Shown: piece after piece, positions 17,898-25,659 of the stretch
Numbering within the stretch: the first letter of the stretch is position 1
Layout: each line of letters starts with the position of its first letter
NCBI GenBank assembly: GCA_964436635.1
Contig: CAYTDM010000005.1
Coordinates: 37,213 to 101,212, forward strand
Direction of reading: 5' to 3'
DNA length: 64,000 bases
Origin: DASRQK01 sp964436635
GTDB taxonomy: Bacteria > Bacteroidota > Bacteroidia > Sphingobacteriales > Sphingobacteriaceae
Translations under genes and position numbers: made by a program
Notes under the pieces: model-generated
Seen by the model: only the letters and a program-made list of their open reading frames with translations
Databases searched by the model: none
Told to the model about the DNA's origin: nothing

Positions 17898-18914
17898 TTA
17901 AAATACTTTGACCAGGAAGACAAAATCGTGAATGCGTTTCACTTGTTCCGTTCTTGGTAAACCATTTAAACTGTTTTTACGATTTGTAAGATTTAATGGT
18001 TGAGCGATTAACGTATCAGGAATTTTTTCAAGCGTATTTAATAATGTTTTGGTTTTGATCGCAAAAGAGGTTCCGTCTAATCCAGCTTGTTTACCACTTA
18101 CAATTCCAATTACATTTCCTTTCCCATCTAAAAGTGGGCCGCCGCTATTGCCTGGATTTAGTGGAATGGAAATTTGATAGGCACTGGTGTCGCCGCTGTA
18201 CCCGCTATTCGAACTTAAATAACCTTGCCCATAAACAGCTTCGTCCCTTGGATAACCCAGGGTAAATACATCTTCACCTAAATCAGCCGCTTTATCTCTG
18301 AACACGTAAGGAATGGTTCGGGTTGGCTGATAATTTGGATCGTTAATTTTTAAAATTGCAATATCCGACTGTTCATCCGAATAAAGGATTTCAGCACTAT
18401 AGCTTTGTCCTTGTGAATTTTGTAATTGTACGGAATCCGCGTCAGCGACTACGTGATAATTTGTGACCACATACCCCTTAGTGGATAAAAGAAATCCAGT
18501 GGCACCAAAATTATTTACAGCCACATCGCTTAAATTAGTCGTACTAATGTCTTGTAAAACGCGATTTTGTGCATTGACATTTCGCTTCACATTGTTCATG
18601 TCTCTTCTCAACTCTCTATAATTTGAGCTGTTCACTTCCATGTTTTTATAATAACCTGTCAGCCATAAAGTACTGAACGCTGTGATAATGGCGATGGCAG
18701 CCGCTGCTACTGCATTAACCTTGAATCGTTTCCAATTAATACGATTTAATGTTGGATGAATTTCAGAAGAATTGTTAAGGCGCACCAAATGGTAGTCTTG
18801 ATTGGCTTCTGCAAGGTTCTTCTTAAATTGTTTGCGATGTGCATATGAACGTAATAATTCAGGCATTTCACCTTCGTAATGCTGTTCTGAATTCTGCATC
18901 TGATCTTTTTCCAT
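17898..18914 (-). CDS. Membrane-anchored HtrA/DegS-like serine protease without PDZ domain
   Basis: About 338 residues from the ATG at 18914. A cytoplasmic N-terminal stretch of ~75 residues is followed by one membrane segment (AAAAIAIITAFSTLWLTGYY) and a periplasmic trypsin-like domain of the S1C type. The triad is His154 in NYHVVAD, Asp184 in SDIAILKI and Ser257 in PGNSGGP. No PDZ domain follows; the C-terminus is short (about 60 residues). A TTG at 18956 in the same frame would lengthen it and overlap the upstream sigma gene by 14 bp, so the start is uncertain. It lies directly after an ECF sigma gene, in the place where an anti-sigma factor is usual, so a regulatory role in envelope stress is a reasonable inference. 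Confidence 0.85.
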   Translation of the reverse strand: MEKDQMQNSEQHYEGEMPELLRSYAHRKQFKKNLAEANQDYHLVRLNNSSEIHPTLNRINWKRFKVNAVAAAAIAIITAFSTLWLTGYYKNMEVNSSNYRELRRDMNNVKRNVNAQNRVLQDISTTNLSDVAVNNFGATGFLLSTKGYVVTNYHVVADADSVQLQNSQGQSYSAEILYSDEQSDIAILKINDPNYQPTRTIPYVFRDKAADLGEDVFTLGYPRDEAVYGQGYLSSNSGYSGDTSAYQISIPLNPGNSGGPLLDGKGNVIGIVSGKQAGLDGTSFAIKTKTLLNTLEKIPDTLIAQPLNLTNRKNSLNGLPRTEQVKRIHDFVFLVKVF

Positions 18915-18942
18915 TTTATTCGCACTTAAAAAATAATCACTG

Positions 18943-19515
18943 TCAATTACCTTCAAAAAACAACTTTTTTAGTCGTTGAAGACATTTGTATTTCTGATTT
19001 TTAGCGTTGTCTGGATTCGTGTAATTAAACTTTTCACTAATCTCTTGCATCGATAATCCTTTCACATAAAAATCAAGCAGAATAGTTTTACATGGCTCGC
19101 CCAATCGGGCCAATGCCACTTTCATCTTATCGAATTGAGCTTCTTTTAACCAATGTAGCTCTAAATCGGTCTCCACTTCCCCTTCGTTTTCGGGCAACCC
19201 TTGGTCTGAAACGATGCGTTCAGATAATTTAAGTTGTTTTAACCAGAGGCGTTTGCAAACTGCATACAGATAAGTTTTTAGTTGACTGCTAAGCGCAAAA
19301 TCACCGCATGTCACTTTATCATACAATACGCATACGGCCTCCTGAAACACATCCTTTGCCTCATCTTCAGTACCATTATTTCGGACAATCATCCCCTTAA
19401 TTCTTGGATAGCATGTCTGATATAATTGTTCAAAAGCTTCTTTATCTCCTGCCAACATCCCTTCGATGATCATCGTGTCGGAATATTGGATATTGGATGA
19501 TGTAAACCTATTCAC
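18943..19515 (-). CDS. ECF-type RNA polymerase sigma factor
   Basis: A 190-residue sigma-70 family protein with only regions 2 and 4. Region 2 includes DKEAFEQLYQTCYPRIKG and DEAKDVFQEAVCVLYDKV. Region 4 is the helix-turn-helix segment LGEPCKTILLDFYVKGLSMQ plus EISEKFNYTNPDNAKNQKYK, typical for Bacteroidota ECF factors. It directs RNA polymerase to a small regulon, probably for envelope functions. The membrane protease gene follows within 30 bp (or overlaps it). An excellent promoter at 19551-19581 drives the pair. No anti-sigma gene with a FecR-like or zinc-binding domain is next to it. Confidence 0.92.
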   Translation of the reverse strand: MNRFTSSNIQYSDTMIIEGMLAGDKEAFEQLYQTCYPRIKGMIVRNNGTEDEAKDVFQEAVCVLYDKVTCGDFALSSQLKTYLYAVCKRLWLKQLKLSERIVSDQGLPENEGEVETDLELHWLKEAQFDKMKVALARLGEPCKTILLDFYVKGLSMQEISEKFNYTNPDNAKNQKYKCLQRLKKLFFEGN

Positions 19516-19550
19516 TATTTATACGCTTATTTGAAAAAAGTAACCCATTA

Positions 19551-19581
19551 CAAAGGTACTATTTAGATTAATTAACTCAAA
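19551..19581 (-). promoter_or_regulatory. Promoter for the ECF sigma/protease unit
   Basis: On the minus strand TTTG (19578-19581 complement) is followed after 19 bp by TACCTTTG (19551-19558 complement), an exact match to the TTTG-N19-TAnnTTTG pattern of the primary Bacteroidota sigma factor. The start codon is 36 bp downstream. Confidence 0.65.
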
Positions 19582-19635
19582 CTTCCTTAAATGTGTTAAC
19601 TTTACACTGATTTACCCGTTTTAAGTCCTTTACAC

Positions 19636-20628
19636 ATGTTTGAACAATACAAATTAAAGATTGAAAATCATTTATTAGCGATTGAATTTCCAGATGAACC
19701 AGCGGAACTGTATGAGCCAATAAAGTATATTTTAAGTTTAGGAGGAAAGCGAATTCGCCCAATTTTAGTGTTATTGGGAGCTGAATTGTTTAATGATTCA
19801 AAGGATGAGTCACTTGATAAAGCCATACCAGCTGCTTTGGCCGTAGAATTATTTCATAATTTTAGTTTGCTTCACGATGATATTATGGATGAAGCTCCTT
19901 TGCGAAGAGGCAAACCTACGGTGCATAAAAAATGGAATCAAAACGTAGCCATTCTATCGGGTGATAATTTGTTAATTTGGGCTTATAAGCAATTATTAAA
20001 ATGCGAACCTTCCAAGCTTCCAGGATTATTGGAAGTTTTTAATGAAATGGCTCAAGAAGTTTGCGAGGGCCAACAACGAGACATGCAATTTGAAAGAATA
20101 TCCATGGTTAGTCGTGAGGCCTATATTGAAATGATTCGTCAAAAAACAGCGGTCTTATTGGGGGCGGCTTTAAAGATGGGTGCCATGATCGCGAATGCAT
20201 CAATAGACGATGCAGAACAGATTTATCAATTTGGAATCAATATTGGAATCGCTTTCCAATTGCAAGATGATATCTTGGATACTTTTGGAAATAGTGCAGA
20301 ATTTGGCAAGCAAATTGGGGGAGATGTATTAGCAAATAAAAAGACTATTTTACTTGTTGAAGCATTTAACCGAGCGAATGATGCTCAAAAATTAACATTT
20401 GAAAAGTTAATGGCTGTAAATGGGCAAGTTAGTAAAGATGTAGCAGATAAAAAGATATTTGAGGTTACACAACTATATCGAGAACTTGGAATCTTAGATG
20501 TGGCAACGGAACTCATGCAGTTCTATGTAGATCAGGCAAATATCAATTTAAAAAATCTTTCGATCTCTGTGGAAAAAGGATATAATTTAAGTATATTGGC
20601 ACAAAGTTTACTAACCCGATCTAAATAG
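19636..20628 (+). CDS. Polyprenyl diphosphate synthase (trans-type)
   Basis: A 330-residue all-helical prenyl elongase. The first Asp-rich motif is LLHDDIMDEAPLRRG (DDIMD, chain-length region) and the second is LQDDILDTFG. GGKRIRPILVLLGAELF near residue 35 binds isopentenyl diphosphate. These enzymes make C35-C45 chains for menaquinone side chains or shorter precursors for carotenoids. Residues before the first motif (AVELFHNFSLL) are bulky at the fifth position (Phe), which in some relatives limits chain length, but I cannot predict the length with confidence. It is followed after 17 bp by the nitrilase gene. Product could feed the UbiA-like transferase or the crt operon in this window. Confidence 0.93.
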   Translation: MFEQYKLKIENHLLAIEFPDEPAELYEPIKYILSLGGKRIRPILVLLGAELFNDSKDESLDKAIPAALAVELFHNFSLLHDDIMDEAPLRRGKPTVHKKWNQNVAILSGDNLLIWAYKQLLKCEPSKLPGLLEVFNEMAQEVCEGQQRDMQFERISMVSREAYIEMIRQKTAVLLGAALKMGAMIANASIDDAEQIYQFGINIGIAFQLQDDILDTFGNSAEFGKQIGGDVLANKKTILLVEAFNRANDAQKLTFEKLMAVNGQVSKDVADKKIFEVTQLYRELGILDVATELMQFYVDQANINLKNLSISVEKGYNLSILAQSLLTRSK

Positions 20629-20645
20629 CCATTCGATTAATAGCG

Positions 20646-21449
20646 ATGGAACCTTTAAAAATTACAATTTTCCAAGCCTATATTTTTTGGGAAAACATTT
20701 CCAGAAACTTGGATAATTTAGCTACGCGCATAGCAGCGTTAAGAGAAAGTACTGATTTAATTATTTTGCCAGAAATGTTTAATTCAGGATTTACAAATAA
20801 TGTTGAAAAGTGCGCTGAAAGGATGGGCGGTCCTACCATGATGTGGATGTACGACATGGCGAGGATGTATAATTGCGTTATTTGTGGTACTTTAATTATC
20901 GAAGAGCAGGGAAGTTATTATAACCGATTCATTTGGATGAATCCAGATGGCACCTATGTACAATATGATAAGCGACATTTGTTTAGCTTAGCTAAAGAAA
21001 ATGAAGTGTTTACTCCTGGAAATAAACGAATCATAGTAGAATTGAAAGGGTGGAAGATTTGCCCGATGATTTGTTATGACTTACGATTCCCAGTATGGTC
21101 TAGAAATTTAGGCGGCGCTTATGATTTGTTGTTATATGTTGCAAATTGGCCTGACTCGCGCAGCAGTCATTGGAAAAGTTTAATTCCGGCTCGCGCAATC
21201 GAAAATCAAGCATTCGTGATCGGAGTAAATCGTGTGGGACATGACGGTAATGAACAATATTACTCAGGGAATTCCATGTGTATCTCACCAACCGGAAATG
21301 TGATTTATTTTAAACCGGAATACGAAGATTTATATACGTTTACGATTTATCCAAAGGACTTAGAGGAAGCAAAAACAAAATATCCTTTTTTAAAGGATTC
21401 AGATGCCTTTACCCTTCATTTGGGTTCGAAGGTAAATATGAATGAATAA
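20646..21449 (+). CDS. Nitrilase-superfamily amidohydrolase (YafV/Nit2-like omega-amidase)
   Basis: A 267-residue carbon-nitrogen hydrolase. The catalytic triad is Glu43 in LPEMFNSGF, Lys109 in YDKRHLF and Cys143 in MICYDLRFPVW. The branch with MxxYD..DKxHLF and a short length matches omega-amidases (YafV/Nit2), which hydrolyse 2-oxoglutaramate or 2-oxosuccinamate and so repair transamination by-products of methionine salvage. It follows the polyprenyl synthase by 17 bp, probably on the same mRNA, with no clear metabolic link. A strong bidirectional terminator follows immediately. Confidence 0.88.
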   Translation: MEPLKITIFQAYIFWENISRNLDNLATRIAALRESTDLIILPEMFNSGFTNNVEKCAERMGGPTMMWMYDMARMYNCVICGTLIIEEQGSYYNRFIWMNPDGTYVQYDKRHLFSLAKENEVFTPGNKRIIVELKGWKICPMICYDLRFPVWSRNLGGAYDLLLYVANWPDSRSSHWKSLIPARAIENQAFVIGVNRVGHDGNEQYYSGNSMCISPTGNVIYFKPEYEDLYTFTIYPKDLEEAKTKYPFLKDSDAFTLHLGSKVNMNE

Positions 21450-21451
21450 AT

Positions 21452-21484
21452 AAAAAAGGGTTTACAATTTGTAAACCCTTTTTT
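21452..21484. terminator. Bidirectional rho-independent terminator
   Basis: A 16-bp perfect inverted repeat (21452-21467 with 21469-21484) around a single central base, with arms A6-GGGTTTACAA and TTGTAAACCC-T6. In both directions the stem ends in a run of T. It separates the convergent nitrilase and purH units. Confidence 0.85.
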
Positions 21485-21502
21485 ATTTAACACTTAGTTA
21501 TC

Positions 21503-21538
21503 TAAATAGTAACCTAAATAGTTGCGTAAATAGTAACG
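21503..21538. repeat. Three 12-bp tandem repeats downstream of purH
   Basis: Three consecutive units of TAAATAGTAACC, TAAATAGTTGCG and TAAATAGTAACG (21503-21514, 21515-21526, 21527-21538) fill most of the 57-bp gap between the terminator and the purH stop. Function unknown; they could come from slippage. Confidence 0.7.
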
Positions 21539-21541
21539 TAC

Positions 21542-23074
21542 TTAGTGTTTAAAATGCCTAACGCCAGTAGTGACCATGCTAATGCCTTTTTCGTTGCATT
21601 TATCGATAGAATCCTGATCTTTAATCGATCCACCCGGTTGTAATACAGCTGTAATCCCAGCATCTGCTGCGATTTCAACACAATCAGGGAATGGGAAGAA
21701 TGCATCTGAAGCCATTACTGCACCAGATAACTCAAAGCCAAAACTTTTCGCTTTAATGATTGCTTGCTGTAAAGCATCTACTCTCGATGTTTGTCCTACA
21801 CCGCTTGCGATCAATTGATTATTCTTCGCGAAGACAATGGTATTTGATTTTGTATGCTTAACGATTTTGTTCGCAAAGTGTAAATCTGAAATTTCACTTT
21901 CAGTCGGCGCTAATTCGGTAACGGTGGTCATTTGACTTGCCCCTTCGATCACCAAATCTTTATCTTGAAGAATATACCCGTTTAATAGGGTTTTAACTTG
22001 CGTAGTTGGTAATTCAACGTGCTTTCTTTTTAAAAGAATTCTGTTTTTCTTACCACTTAAAAGCTCCAAGGCTGCTGCATCGAAATCCGGAGCGACTAAC
22101 ACTTCAAAGAATAGTTTGTTGATTTCTTCTGCGGTGGCCAAATCGACTATTGTATTGGTAATTAAGACCCCACCAAATGCCGATACAGGATCTCCAGCTA
22201 ATGCATTTTGCCATGCCTCTAATAAAGTCGATCGAGTTGCTACTCCGCAAGCATTTGTGTGTTTAAGAATCGCAACGGTTGGTTCAGCTTCTGCAAATTC
22301 ATCTATTAATGCCACTGCCGCATCCACATCGACTAAGTTGTTATAGGAAAGCTCTTTGCCATTTAATTTGTCAAACAACTCATCTAAATTGCCGAAAAAC
22401 ACACCATTTTGGTGAGGATTTTCTCCGTATCTTAAGGTTTGTGCAGAAGTCTCACTAATTTTTAAAACATTCAGACTATTATCTTTGTTGAAGTAATTAA
22501 AAATCGCACTATCATAGTTTGACGATACATTAAATGCTCTTTTTGCAAAATCTAAACGATCGGCTAATTCTGTTTGCCCGTCTTTATTTTTAAGGATGGT
22601 ATATAGGCGATCGTAGTCTCCTTTTGAAGATAAAATAACCACGTCCTTAAAGTTTTTGGCACCTGCCCGAATTAATGATATACCGCCAATATCGATTTTT
22701 TCGATGATATCTTCTTCACTCGCCCCAGAAGCTACCGTTTCTTCGAATGGATATAAATCCACGATCACCAAATCAAATTCAGGAATCTGATATTGAGTTA
22801 ATTGGACCCTATCTTCTTCCAAGTCTCTTCTTGATAAAATTCCTCCAAACACATTTGGATGCAAAGTTTTCACTCGACCACCCAAAATGGATGGATAGCC
22901 AGTCAAATCTTCTACGCGTTCTACGTTGAATCCCAAATCTTTAATAAAAGATTCAGTTCCGCCCGTGGAATAGAAGGTCACTCCATATGAATTTAATAAT
23001 TCGATTAATGGAGCTAAGTTATCTTTATAATATACAGAAATTAAGGCGTTTTTTATTTTAATTGGACGGGTCAT
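21542..23074 (-). CDS. purH: Bifunctional AICAR formyltransferase / IMP cyclohydrolase
   Basis: A 510-residue enzyme doing the last two steps of purine synthesis: formylation of AICAR from 10-formyl-THF and ring closure to IMP. The N-terminal IMP cyclohydrolase domain (about residues 1-200) includes YSTGGTESFIKDLGF, GGRVKTLHPNVFGGIL and the KIDIGGISLIRAGAKNF segment. The C-terminal transferase domain contains LRYGENPHQNGVFFG, LKHTNACGVA (catalytic Lys-His) and AVMASDAFFPFPDCVEIAA. Length is normal. It has its own promoter and lies 63 bp downstream of purN, in the same direction. Confidence 0.97.
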   Translation of the reverse strand: MTRPIKIKNALISVYYKDNLAPLIELLNSYGVTFYSTGGTESFIKDLGFNVERVEDLTGYPSILGGRVKTLHPNVFGGILSRRDLEEDRVQLTQYQIPEFDLVIVDLYPFEETVASGASEEDIIEKIDIGGISLIRAGAKNFKDVVILSSKGDYDRLYTILKNKDGQTELADRLDFAKRAFNVSSNYDSAIFNYFNKDNSLNVLKISETSAQTLRYGENPHQNGVFFGNLDELFDKLNGKELSYNNLVDVDAAVALIDEFAEAEPTVAILKHTNACGVATRSTLLEAWQNALAGDPVSAFGGVLITNTIVDLATAEEINKLFFEVLVAPDFDAAALELLSGKKNRILLKRKHVELPTTQVKTLLNGYILQDKDLVIEGASQMTTVTELAPTESEISDLHFANKIVKHTKSNTIVFAKNNQLIASGVGQTSRVDALQQAIIKAKSFGFELSGAVMASDAFFPFPDCVEIAADAGITAVLQPGGSIKDQDSIDKCNEKGISMVTTGVRHFKH

Positions 23075-23095
23075 TGTTTGTAGATTTTAATGCCG

Positions 23096-23126
23096 CAAAG
23101 GTAGGGTTTTGTCAGCATAAAACAAA
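23096..23126 (-). promoter_or_regulatory. Promoter for purH
   Basis: On the minus strand TTTG (23123-23126 complement) and TACCTTTG (23096-23103 complement) are 19 bp apart, an exact Bacteroidota match. The purH ATG is 21 bp downstream, so the leader is short. Confidence 0.65.
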
Positions 23127-23137
23127 TAACGACCTTA

Positions 23138-23710
23138 TTACATTTTCTTTAGCAACTGTTCAATCACTTTGGGATAAAGTTGATGTTCTAATTGTTGTCC
23201 TTTAAATTTAATCATTTCGATCGTATCACCCGGCTCGATTTTGAACCGACCTTGTTGAATGATTTCACCCTCATCAAACTTTTCATTCACGTAATGTATA
23301 GTGATTCCGGATTCTTCTTCGCCAGCATCGAGTACTGCCTGATGTACTCGGTCCCCATACATGCCTTTTCCACCAAATTTTGGAAGCAAAGAAGGATGAA
23401 TGTTAATGATTTTATTAGGGAAATTTTTCAAAAGGTTCGCCGGCACTAACCATAGAAAGCCAGCGAGTACGACCAGATTAACGTCCAGGTTTTTCAATAA
23501 ATTTAAAACCTCATCGCTTTCATAAAAATCTTTTTTTCCGAAAACGTGTGTCGGGATTTCAAAATTATCAGCACGCTGCAATACATAAGCGTCTTGATTA
23601 TTACTCAATACAAGGACGACTTCACCCTCCGAATGGCGTTTGAAGTGTTCCATGATTTTCTGAGCATTTGAGCCCGAACCAGAAGCAAATATGGCGATTC
23701 TTTTCCTCAC
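23138..23710 (-). CDS. purN: Phosphoribosylglycinamide formyltransferase (GART)
   Basis: A 190-residue 10-formyl-THF-dependent enzyme of the third step of purine synthesis. It opens with IAIFASGSGSNAQKI, the phosphate-binding loop. The catalytic Asn-His-Asp set is visible in KIINIHPSLLPKF and in DAGEEESGITIHYVNEKFD. The start is GTG at 23710 (no ATG is available because an in-frame stop lies two codons upstream). A -7 box CAAAAATA (complement) at 23715-23722 is only about five bases away, so the mRNA may have almost no leader. purH follows 63 bp downstream on the same strand. Confidence 0.95.
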   Translation of the reverse strand: MRKRIAIFASGSGSNAQKIMEHFKRHSEGEVVLVLSNNQDAYVLQRADNFEIPTHVFGKKDFYESDEVLNLLKNLDVNLVVLAGFLWLVPANLLKNFPNKIINIHPSLLPKFGGKGMYGDRVHQAVLDAGEEESGITIHYVNEKFDEGEIIQQGRFKIEPGDTIEMIKFKGQQLEHQLYPKVIEQLLKKM

Positions 23711-23714
23711 AATT

Positions 23715-23722
23715 CAAAAATA
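23715..23722 (-). promoter_or_regulatory. Possible -7 box directly before purN
   Basis: The minus-strand sequence TATTTTTG (23715-23722) matches TAnnTTTG and ends four bases before the purN GTG. The -33 region 19 bp upstream is only a TTTCG. If used, the transcript would be nearly leaderless. Confidence 0.3.
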
Positions 23723-23753
23723 CAATATTCTTTTCATTAAACGAAATAAGGAC

Positions 23754-25592
23754 TTAAATGATCCCGTGTAATACACCTCCAGGGGCTCCTAACGAATCTA
23801 CTTTGCGTTCGATCGCTGGATCTTTTACTAAATCCGGTGCGTGATGTGGTTTTTTACGCGCATCAATAATCACTGGCCCATGGCAACCCCAATGTTTATG
23901 CTTGGTAAAGCTTTGAATTCCATAAATATCGTGAGAAGGATTGCTTTTTGTAAAGGCCGTCCACACAAAATTATTGATTGAATCTGCCGCAAAACCTGCA
24001 TCGTCGCACAGAACCATGCATTGAATCCCATTGAAATCCACCTCCTTCGCGGCATTCGTAAACGCAGCCAAAATCTGTTCTTCTTCCTGATAATTCGTAA
24101 ATGCTGGAGCTTCCACCGCCAAAATTCCTGGCAGCGCCATTTTTACATGTTGAAAAGGACGGGGGAGTTCAAAATTCGACGGCAATGAGCTTAATAAAGT
24201 TCTTTTTTTCGCCCCTGCTGCCGCAAACACCACCTTCGAACCCGAGTTTAATCCATCGCCTGTATAATCTAAGGTGTCGATGGTTGTATTGGTATGAAAG
24301 TGCAAATCTCTACTTAAATCGATGCGTTCAAAGATATGAGTAAAGAATTTTACCTCATCGTGGATATCCAAGTTTGGGTCGTCTTCTTGCGCAGCAATAA
24401 ATAAATATTTCGCTAAACTCAACTGATTTTTACCTAAAACTTGATTCGCAATGGTTAAAATCTCTTGTGGCCGATCGTGTCCTGTATAAGGCGTGTAGCG
24501 CTCGCTTCCTATGGCAAATAACAAAGGGTGGACACCGGCAGCATCTACGGCATGCACGGCATGCAATCCATTGATTTCTTTAGGAATGGCCGATCCAGTA
24601 ATCTCATGAATCAAGGCGCCAAATGAAGTGTCCTCTTGAGGGGGCCTACCTACCACCGTAAACGACCAAATCGGGTTTTTTCGGTGATACACTTTATGCA
24701 CCTTCATTAAAGGAAAATCGTGGATTAAACTATAATACCCTAAATGATCTCCAAAGGGACCTTCCGGTTTATTTTCTCCTGGATAGACCAGTCCAGTAAT
24801 CACAAAGTCCGCGTCTGCAGAAATACAAAAACCATCTTCATCATAAAAATGCCTAAATCTTCTATTTCCTAAGGCTCCCGCAAAAATCATTTCAGATAAA
24901 CCCTCTGGCAAAGGCATCACGGCCGAAAGGGGATGCGAAGGAGGTCCTCCAACGAAAATACTCACCTTTAAAGGTTGACCTGCAGCGTTCGCTTTGGTTT
25001 GATGAACCCCAATTCCTCTATGTAATTGATAGTGTAATCCTATTTCCTTGTCTTGAATGTAATCGTTACCACTTAATTGAATGCGATACATCCCTAAGTT
25101 TGCTTTCATGATACCCGGTTGCTCAATATCCTCGGTATACACCTGAGGCATGGTGATAAATGCACCGCCATCCATGGGCCAGTTTATGATTTGGGGAAGT
25201 TCTGAAATTTTCGTTTGTCCATACAGAATCGGTGCGCCCGATTTTTTTCTCCAAGGCAGCGCACCCAAGGCTGTTGAAGCCACATGCGCATATTTGAATG
25301 GATTTTTCAAGGCACTCATGGGGTCGCCTTTCACATCGACTAAAACTTTTATTTTTTCAATCGTGTCCCTAAACATAAATTTAGAGCGATCTAAAGTTCC
25401 AAATAAATTAGAAACAGCTGGGAACTTGCTACCTTTTATGTTCTCGAAAAGCAATGCAGGCCCTTGCGCATCATACACCCGCATATGAATAGCGGCCATT
25501 TCTAAATTTGGATCTACTTCCTGTTTAATTCGAATAAGGTGTCCATGTTTTTCCAGATCTTCTACACATTCTAATAAACTACGATATCCCAT
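23754..25592 (-). CDS. UbiD-family decarboxylase (menaquinone-type, MqnL-like)
   Basis: A 612-residue UbiD-like protein. UbiD enzymes use prenylated FMN to decarboxylate aromatic acids. Visible family segments are QLHRGIGVHQTKA, KVSIFVGGPPSHPLSAVMPLPEG, EGPFGDHLGYYS and TVVGRPPQEDTSFG; the last matches the ERxPQxD region where prFMN and Mn bind (the Glu-Arg-Glu network). It is longer than classic UbiD (about 490) by roughly 100 residues, as in the menaquinone-branch proteins. I infer it removes the carboxyl group of a prenylated naphthoate in menaquinone synthesis, matching the UbiA-like protein at the left edge. Start is the ATG at 25592; the serS promoter is just behind it on the other strand. 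Confidence 0.88.
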   Translation of the reverse strand: MGYRSLLECVEDLEKHGHLIRIKQEVDPNLEMAAIHMRVYDAQGPALLFENIKGSKFPAVSNLFGTLDRSKFMFRDTIEKIKVLVDVKGDPMSALKNPFKYAHVASTALGALPWRKKSGAPILYGQTKISELPQIINWPMDGGAFITMPQVYTEDIEQPGIMKANLGMYRIQLSGNDYIQDKEIGLHYQLHRGIGVHQTKANAAGQPLKVSIFVGGPPSHPLSAVMPLPEGLSEMIFAGALGNRRFRHFYDEDGFCISADADFVITGLVYPGENKPEGPFGDHLGYYSLIHDFPLMKVHKVYHRKNPIWSFTVVGRPPQEDTSFGALIHEITGSAIPKEINGLHAVHAVDAAGVHPLLFAIGSERYTPYTGHDRPQEILTIANQVLGKNQLSLAKYLFIAAQEDDPNLDIHDEVKFFTHIFERIDLSRDLHFHTNTTIDTLDYTGDGLNSGSKVVFAAAGAKKRTLLSSLPSNFELPRPFQHVKMALPGILAVEAPAFTNYQEEEQILAAFTNAAKEVDFNGIQCMVLCDDAGFAADSINNFVWTAFTKSNPSHDIYGIQSFTKHKHWGCHGPVIIDARKKPHHAPDLVKDPAIERKVDSLGAPGGVLHGII

Positions 25593-25603
25593 GTTTTATT
25601 TTT

Positions 25604-25611
25604 TATCTTTG
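25604..25611 (+). promoter_or_regulatory. -7 promoter box (TATCTTTG) for serS
   Basis: TATCTTTG at 25604-25611 matches TAnnTTTG exactly. It lies 48 bp before the serS ATG in the 67-bp gap shared with the divergent UbiD-like gene. The -33 element is weak. Confidence 0.5.
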
Positions 25612-25659
25612 CCCTAAGTTACTGTTAATTTTGATAAAAATCTTTTAAAAACACATAAT

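Noticed and set aside
21503..21538. Possible CRISPR-like repeats
   Set aside because: Units are 12 bp with no spacers, only three copies, and no cas genes are present.
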